NCBI RefSeq assembly: GCF_000972705.2
Contig: NZ_LATL02000268.1
Coordinates: 1-17,291 of the forward strand
From: Limnoraphis robusta CS-951
GTDB taxonomy: Bacteria; Cyanobacteriota; Cyanobacteriia; Cyanobacteriales; Microcoleaceae
Reading direction: 5' to 3'
DNA length: 17,291 nucleotides
Shown here: piece after piece, positions 13,144 through 17,291 of the stretch
Numbering within the stretch: the first letter of the stretch is position 1
Layout of the letters: every line of letters begins with the position of its first letter
Translations under genes and position numbers: made by a program
The notes under the pieces: model-generated
Seen by the model: the letters and a program-made list of their open reading frames with translations, nothing else
Databases searched by the model: none
Told to the model about the DNA's origin: nothing

Positions 13144-13615
13144 TATTGAAGTAGAGTTAGAACGCTTAGGACGTTTAGAAAGTGGGATTAATCAAGTTCA
13201 GCAAGAGATGAGGCGGACTCCAGAACTTGCTACTATTTTTTATGAAAGTGTTGCTTTAAAACTGCACAATTTCTATACGGGTTGTGAACGTATTTTTCAA
13301 CTGATAGCATCTGAGTTAAATGGTATCCTTCCCTCTAGTTATGATTGGTATAAACGACTCTTAAATCGAATGGGAGTTGAACGAGAAGGACTTCCTAAAG
13401 TCCTAAGTCAAGATACAATTAGCCGCTTACAAGATTATCTCGGCTTTCGGCATATTGTTCGCAATCTTTATGGTTTTGAGTTAGATCCGGTTCGACTAGA
13501 ACAACTTATTGAACAGTATCCTCCTGTCTGGCATCAATTTCAAGACGAAGTTCGACAATTTTTGAATGAGTTACAGAATTTAGCCGAACAGTTAGAAGGA
13601 GATAATTCTTTTTAA
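13100..13615 (+). CDS. HEPN-family (HepT-like) protein, toxin of MNT-HEPN pair
   Basis: 171 residues, all-helical, HepT-like. The signature is FRHIVRNLYGFEL (116-128). Aligned to the HepT pattern R-N-x3-H-x-Y it reads Arg117-His118-x3-Asn122-x-Tyr124: Arg and Tyr are kept but the catalytic His is Asn. HEPN toxins are RNases using Arg and His of Rx4-6H; the Tyr is the adenylylation target in studied pairs. Activity may thus be lost or altered, or this subfamily may use another residue such as His118. ATG at 13100 has AGGAG 9 bases upstream, inside the antitoxin gene. The stop codon overlaps that of the convergent glycosyltransferase gene at the sequence TTAA (13612-13615). Confidence 0.8.
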   Translation: MRQISASQVRELTTDIEVELERLGRLESGINQVQQEMRRTPELATIFYESVALKLHNFYTGCERIFQLIASELNGILPSSYDWYKRLLNRMGVEREGLPKVLSQDTISRLQDYLGFRHIVRNLYGFELDPVRLEQLIEQYPPVWHQFQDEVRQFLNELQNLAEQLEGDNSF

Positions 13616-16600
13616 ATCAAGTCTGTATTAGATTGATAATTTTGAAAAACTTGTTGATAAAACTCCTCGAGTGCTTTGACGCAAGTTTCATCATCAAATA
13701 AGTGATCTTGACGTTGACTCATGCGTTGAGAAATATCTTTTCGCCAAGCAGAATCTAAGCCTAATTTAACCGCAATGTCAATATATTCGGCTTCATTTTG
13801 AGCAATAGTATCCGTCACACCTAACATTTTTAAGAAACTATCTGCATGACGACCTCGCATAAATTCACCCGGACAAGTTACAATGGGTAAATTGCAGGCG
13901 ATCGCTTCTAAAGAGGTATTTCCCCCCGACCAAGTAAAGGTATCTAAAAACACGTCTGAAAGTAGATTTAACATCAGATAGTCTGAACGTTCAGGAATGC
14001 TGAGATGAATGCAATAATTATCGTGATTTAAACCCACAGCAGCAAAAGCACGTTCGAGACGAGGGATTAAGATTGTTCCCCGTAAAAATAGAAACTTTGC
14101 GTTAGGAACTCCCTGGGAAATTTCGGGTAAAATATAATCGTATTGCGGTAAATATTTAAACGGGGCTTGACAGCAGAAATAGAGAACACAATCTTCTGGG
14201 ATATTAAAATCTGATCGGCTTTTTGTTAAAGTTGGAATATCTTTCGGTTTGGGATAAGCAACCCCAATATTCGGTAAACGAACCAGAGTTTCTGAGTAAT
14301 GTTCTTGTGCGTTTTCCGGTTCCATTAACTGACTCGATAAAAAGTAATCAATGGTTGGGAGTCCCGTTGTTACTGGGTGTCCCCAAGCGGTACATTGAAT
14401 AGGGGCTAAACGTAAAGCCGCCATCTGCATTGTCGGTGCATCCATACCAATTTCAGGATAGACTAAAATATGCAGTTTATCGTTCAGAATTTGTTGACAA
14501 ACGGCTGGGAAGTTTCCGGGGATCTGATGAAAAATATCGCTATATTGCCGAAATTTTTGCGTAATCGGATCGGGAGTATTACTGGTATAATAACAGTAAA
14601 CTTCAAAGTTATTATGATTACAAAATTTCAACCATCCTGTTAACCAAAGGGTGCCACTATAGGAATGTAGATAATGGGAAACATACCCAACTCTAATTTT
14701 TTGTTCAACTTTTGGCATCGTTAACGGTTGAACCCAGTCGGGATAGTTAGCCGCCATAATATGATGAACTAAATTACCATAATTTTTTTGAGATTCAACA
14801 ACATTGTGGGCTTGATAGGCTAAATAAAAATTAGTCCATCGACTTAAACCCCAGAATGCACTTTCTCTTTCTGCGGGAGTGTCTAAACGAGTAGTGTTAA
14901 TTAAAGTTTGGAGTTCTTGTTCAAATCGTTTTCTGTAATAATTGATTGATTCAGAGTTATGATAGATAATCGGAACAATCAGATGTTTCATCAGTTTAAA
15001 TGTATAGTCATCAGGAAGATGGTTAAAAGCAGTTTCCGCTTGATAAATTGCCGCTTCTGTTTCTGCTTGGCGGAGTAACTGTAAAATCAAAGAAAAGTGC
15101 AATTGTCCTGATTTCGGATGAATTTGTGTTCCGGTTTGTAGAACTTTTATTGCTTCTAGAGGTTGATGAATTTTATTAAAACAATCACTCAGGGTTGCAT
15201 AGAGTTCAACTTCTCCGGGTTGAAGGTTTAGATAGTTTTGAAAGAATTGAATTGCTTCGTTGTATTTTCCCTGTTGATAATACTGTTGAGCAAAGCTATA
15301 ATAAATAGGTGCGGGGTTGTCTTTTGCTGATTCAGCAATATTAAGGTTTTGTTGAACTTCTACTGCATCAGGATTGAGTGTTAAAGCAGTTTGATAAACA
15401 GAGATCGCTTCTTCAAATCGAGTTTGTTCAAAGAGAATATTTCCTAAGTTTAGATAGCTTCCCCAGTGGTTCGGGTTGATTTCAATTGCGTTTCGATAAA
15501 TAGCTTCTGCTTCAGTCAGTGAACCTTGCTGTTTAATCAGATTTCCTAAGTTTTGATAGGCGTAGACTAAACTATTATCAAGTTCAATGGCGGTTTGATA
15601 AGCGGTAATGGCTTCTGAATATTTCTCTAGCTTTTCTAAACCCAATCCCAGATGATAATGTCTAACGGCAATTGATGAATCTATTTCTAAAGATTTGAGA
15701 ATGGCTTCGACAGATTTTGAATACTGTTCTCTTTCATAATAGAGGATACTGAGTTGATGCCAAGCTTCTGCATGATTGGGTTGCCATTGGAGGAATTGTT
15801 TATACTGTTTTTCGGCGATTTCATATTGTTTTTGGGCGTGAGATTGAACCGCTTGATCATAAATTTGGCTGAGATTGACTTCGGGCTGAAACTGTTGTAT
15901 ATTTTGAATGGCATGAAGAACGATTTGAGATTGTTGATCTTGAAAAGTGGAAACTGAATAGTTAAAGGTTTGTTGAGCATTCCAGCTTAAAAGTTGGATT
16001 TCTGATCCTAAAATTTGATTGAGGTTAATTGAGTCACAACCGTCTAATAAAATTTGGCATTGGGGATAAGCCGCCATAAAATCCCAAATCGCTTGTTGTA
16101 CTGTGTCTATATCCGCAGAATAAACTAAAATCAGGGCTTGAGGGGTTAAAAAAGGCTGAACCAAAAGTAAACTCATCAAAACTGAGCGATAATCCGATAA
16201 ACCTTGATAAAAGTAAACTCCAATTTGAGTATCGGTTTCAACTTCTCGCAATTCTAATAAAAAACACTCAAAATCCTGATTACAAAAAATAATCTGTTCT
16301 TCTAAATTAAAAGACTGTACATTTTCTAGGAGTTGTTCTAAAATAGTATTATCGGAAATTTCACTAACAGCATAAGCCATTGTTTCAGGATGACCGAACA
16401 ATGCAGCAATCAGTGAAAAACCGTCCTGAGTTCCAATTTCGCAATACATTTCCGAGGCTTCTAAACAGTCCACCGCAACGTTAAGTAACTGCATGAGATT
16501 AACCGACATTTCTGGGTTTTTTTGTTCGAGTACCTGTTGAAATGGGTTTGATTTGGGCTGAACCGTCTCACGTTCCCAGTTGTCATAGAAGTTGGGGAGC

Positions 16601-16626
16601 TGCTGAATAAATTTTTGAACGTCCAT
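13612..16626 (-). CDS. Methyltransferase-like/TPR/SPINDLY-type O-GlcNAc transferase (GT41)
   Basis: A predicted 1004-residue protein (numbered from the ATG at 16626). Residues about 40-215 look like a class I methyltransferase-like fold, with YCEIGTQDGFSLI (61-73) in the place of the SAM-binding motif. Residues about 260-545 hold TPR repeats, for example AEAWHQLSILYYEREQYSKS, YQNLGNLIKQQG and YLNLGNILFEQ. Residues about 645-995 form a GT41 domain like eukaryotic OGT and SPINDLY: IRVGYVSHYLHSYSG (644-658), CTAWGHPVTTGLPTIDYF (745-762) and WSGGNTSLEAIACNLPIVT (899-917). The likely reaction is transfer of GlcNAc or another sugar from a nucleotide sugar to protein Ser/Thr. The frame also allows a GTG at 16659, but that codon lies beside a -10-like sequence, so the ATG is preferred. 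Targets are unknown. Convergent with the HEPN gene. Confidence 0.9.
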   Translation of the reverse strand: MDVQKFIQQLPNFYDNWERETVQPKSNPFQQVLEQKNPEMSVNLMQLLNVAVDCLEASEMYCEIGTQDGFSLIAALFGHPETMAYAVSEISDNTILEQLLENVQSFNLEEQIIFCNQDFECFLLELREVETDTQIGVYFYQGLSDYRSVLMSLLLVQPFLTPQALILVYSADIDTVQQAIWDFMAAYPQCQILLDGCDSINLNQILGSEIQLLSWNAQQTFNYSVSTFQDQQSQIVLHAIQNIQQFQPEVNLSQIYDQAVQSHAQKQYEIAEKQYKQFLQWQPNHAEAWHQLSILYYEREQYSKSVEAILKSLEIDSSIAVRHYHLGLGLEKLEKYSEAITAYQTAIELDNSLVYAYQNLGNLIKQQGSLTEAEAIYRNAIEINPNHWGSYLNLGNILFEQTRFEEAISVYQTALTLNPDAVEVQQNLNIAESAKDNPAPIYYSFAQQYYQQGKYNEAIQFFQNYLNLQPGEVELYATLSDCFNKIHQPLEAIKVLQTGTQIHPKSGQLHFSLILQLLRQAETEAAIYQAETAFNHLPDDYTFKLMKHLIVPIIYHNSESINYYRKRFEQELQTLINTTRLDTPAERESAFWGLSRWTNFYLAYQAHNVVESQKNYGNLVHHIMAANYPDWVQPLTMPKVEQKIRVGYVSHYLHSYSGTLWLTGWLKFCNHNNFEVYCYYTSNTPDPITQKFRQYSDIFHQIPGNFPAVCQQILNDKLHILVYPEIGMDAPTMQMAALRLAPIQCTAWGHPVTTGLPTIDYFLSSQLMEPENAQEHYSETLVRLPNIGVAYPKPKDIPTLTKSRSDFNIPEDCVLYFCCQAPFKYLPQYDYILPEISQGVPNAKFLFLRGTILIPRLERAFAAVGLNHDNYCIHLSIPERSDYLMLNLLSDVFLDTFTWSGGNTSLEAIACNLPIVTCPGEFMRGRHADSFLKMLGVTDTIAQNEAEYIDIAVKLGLDSAWRKDISQRMSQRQDHLFDDETCVKALEEFYQQVFQNYQSNTDLI

Positions 16627-16787
16627 TTTCGCGGTAGGATAAGTAAAAGGCGATCGCACATCATCTATAATAGTTCAGGCGGTGGGTTGAGTTCGAGGCG
16701 CGATTTGTCGGACAGCGCGATCGCTTTTGATCAAAAGTTGGGTAGTTTAAGGGAGTAGGCTGTTGTAGCAACCCCAGTGAGGCAGAT
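16627..16787. promoter_or_regulatory. Divergent promoter region with palindrome and two HIP1 sites
   Basis: The spacer between the glycosyltransferase and the TPR gene has TATAAT on the plus strand (16666-16671); on the minus strand the same place reads TATTAT/TATAGA, so -10 elements may overlap back to back. No good -35 was found. It also has a perfect 14-bp palindrome CTTTTGATCAAAAG (16724-16737) and HIP1 octamers at 16650 and 16717. The palindrome is 50 bases before the plus-strand ATG and could be an operator. Confidence 0.4.
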
Positions 16788-17180
16788 ATGACCAGTGCAG
16801 AACGAGAATATATGGAGTCCCGTCAACGCCGCCTTCAACGCAAACAAAAGTTAATCGCATTCATTGGAGTGATTGGGTTTGGCGGTTCAACTTTATTTAC
16901 CCTGGTTCCAATGTTTAAGGATGCTTTGCAGCGACAAAATCAACCGGAAACAACAGAAGTTGATTCTGCTGAAGTGCAGTTAAAAGCACAAGAAAAAGGC
17001 TATGAAAGTGTATTGCAGAGAGAACCTGAGAACTTAACGGCTTTAGAAGGTTTGATGAATGTTCGGCTACAATTAAATGATCCGAAAGGCGCGATTGAAC
17101 CGTTAGAAAAGTTGGTTCAGTTGAGTCCAGAGAGAGAAGATTATAAAGCGTTATTAGTTCAATTAAACTCAGTAGAGTAA
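16788..17180 (+). CDS. Membrane-anchored TPR protein
   Basis: 130 residues. A basic N-terminus rich in Arg/Lys (about 5-20) is followed by one hydrophobic segment (about 22-42: LIAFIGVIGFGGSTLFTLV), so the protein is likely a single-pass membrane protein with the N-terminus inside. The rest (about 65-128) has TPR-like helices: YESVLQREPENLTALEGLMN and AIEPLEKLVQLSPEREDY. TPR proteins of this kind act as scaffolds, and no enzymatic motif is present. The start has GTGAGG 5 bases before the ATG. It is divergent from the large glycosyltransferase, which also has TPRs, but a functional link is not shown. Length and pattern match short cyanobacterial TPR proteins. Confidence 0.82.
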   Translation: MTSAEREYMESRQRRLQRKQKLIAFIGVIGFGGSTLFTLVPMFKDALQRQNQPETTEVDSAEVQLKAQEKGYESVLQREPENLTALEGLMNVRLQLNDPKGAIEPLEKLVQLSPEREDYKALLVQLNSVE

Positions 17181-17248
17181 CAGATCAAAATAACAGTGTA
17201 GAAATTTTAAAATACATTTTTAAAAGTTCAATTCTAATTAGAATTAAA
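17181..17248. repeat. AT-rich spacer with 16-bp palindrome
   Basis: AATTCTAATTAGAATT (17230-17245) is a perfect palindrome 50 bases after the TPR gene's stop and 4 bases before a possible ATG. It could be an operator or a weak structure; no T-run marks it as a terminator. Confidence 0.4.
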
Positions 17249-17291
17249 ATGGCAATCAATACAGTTTTTGATCAGACCCCTATCTGTAAAA
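17249..17291 (+). CDS. Possible 5' end of a gene running off the window
   Basis: ATG at 17249 opens a frame that stays open to the window edge (14 codons, MAINTVFDQTPICK). There is no clear ribosome binding site and too little sequence to assign a family. It may be chance. Confidence 0.25.
   Translation, partial: MAINTVFDQTPICK

Noticed and set aside
15687..15980. 97-codon minus-strand frame inside the glycosyltransferase gene
   Set aside because: Shifted-frame shadow of the TPR region, rich in Asn/Ser/Lys with no family features.

Overview
The window looks like chromosomal DNA of a cyanobacterium, probably a filamentous Oscillatoria/Planktothrix-type organism (the genus is a guess). The evidence is nine copies of the cyanobacterial HIP1 octamer GCGATCGC (2431, 6164, 6845, 7411, 9452, 12764, 13898, 16650, 16717), a cyanobacterial-type glutamate-cysteine ligase, a cyanobacterial 2-Cys peroxiredoxin, a LysM-M23 cell-wall hydrolase, a carotenoid oxygenase, a stand-alone TnpB element, and short tandem and palindromic repeats in spacers.

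Layout. 1-1339: IS200/IS605-family element carrying only an apparently intact tnpB, with a right-end hairpin and a candidate omega (guide) RNA; its right tip appears to supply the stop codon of the next gene. 1336-2613: two peroxiredoxin-family genes in tandem on the minus strand. 2804-2928: tRNA with anticodon CAT and its own promoter, minus strand. 2940-3115: repeat-rich spacer. 3131-5269: LysM/M23 peptidase, minus strand, behind a long structured leader (5270-5824) that may hold a riboswitch. 5825-7609: trmL and gshA, minus strand. 7735-8550: conserved protein of unknown function, minus strand. 8551-8985: divergent control region with overlapping CRP-type palindromes. 8986-10356: cbiA, plus strand. 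10483-11964: Tat-exported carotenoid oxygenase, minus strand. 12259-12561: small YkvA/DUF1232 membrane protein, minus strand. 12760-13615: MNT-HEPN toxin-antitoxin pair, plus strand. 13612-16626: very large methyltransferase-like/TPR/SPINDLY-type O-GlcNAc transferase, minus strand. 16788-17180: membrane-anchored TPR protein, plus strand. A doubtful partial reading frame begins at 17249.

How the genes relate. Most are single-gene housekeeping or stress units rather than one operon. The peroxiredoxins and gshA fit thiol-based redox defence. The M23 peptidase and its leader fit osmotic or cell-wall control. CbiA fits cobalamin synthesis. The accessory parts are the TnpB element, the MNT-HEPN module and the large glycosyltransferase. 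No CRISPR array, rRNA or prophage was seen. The observations most worth follow-up are the structured leader of the peptidase, the TnpB right-end junction with its candidate guide RNA, the HEPN protein whose expected catalytic His is Asn, the overlapping CRP-like sites, and the methyltransferase-like/TPR/SPY fusion.
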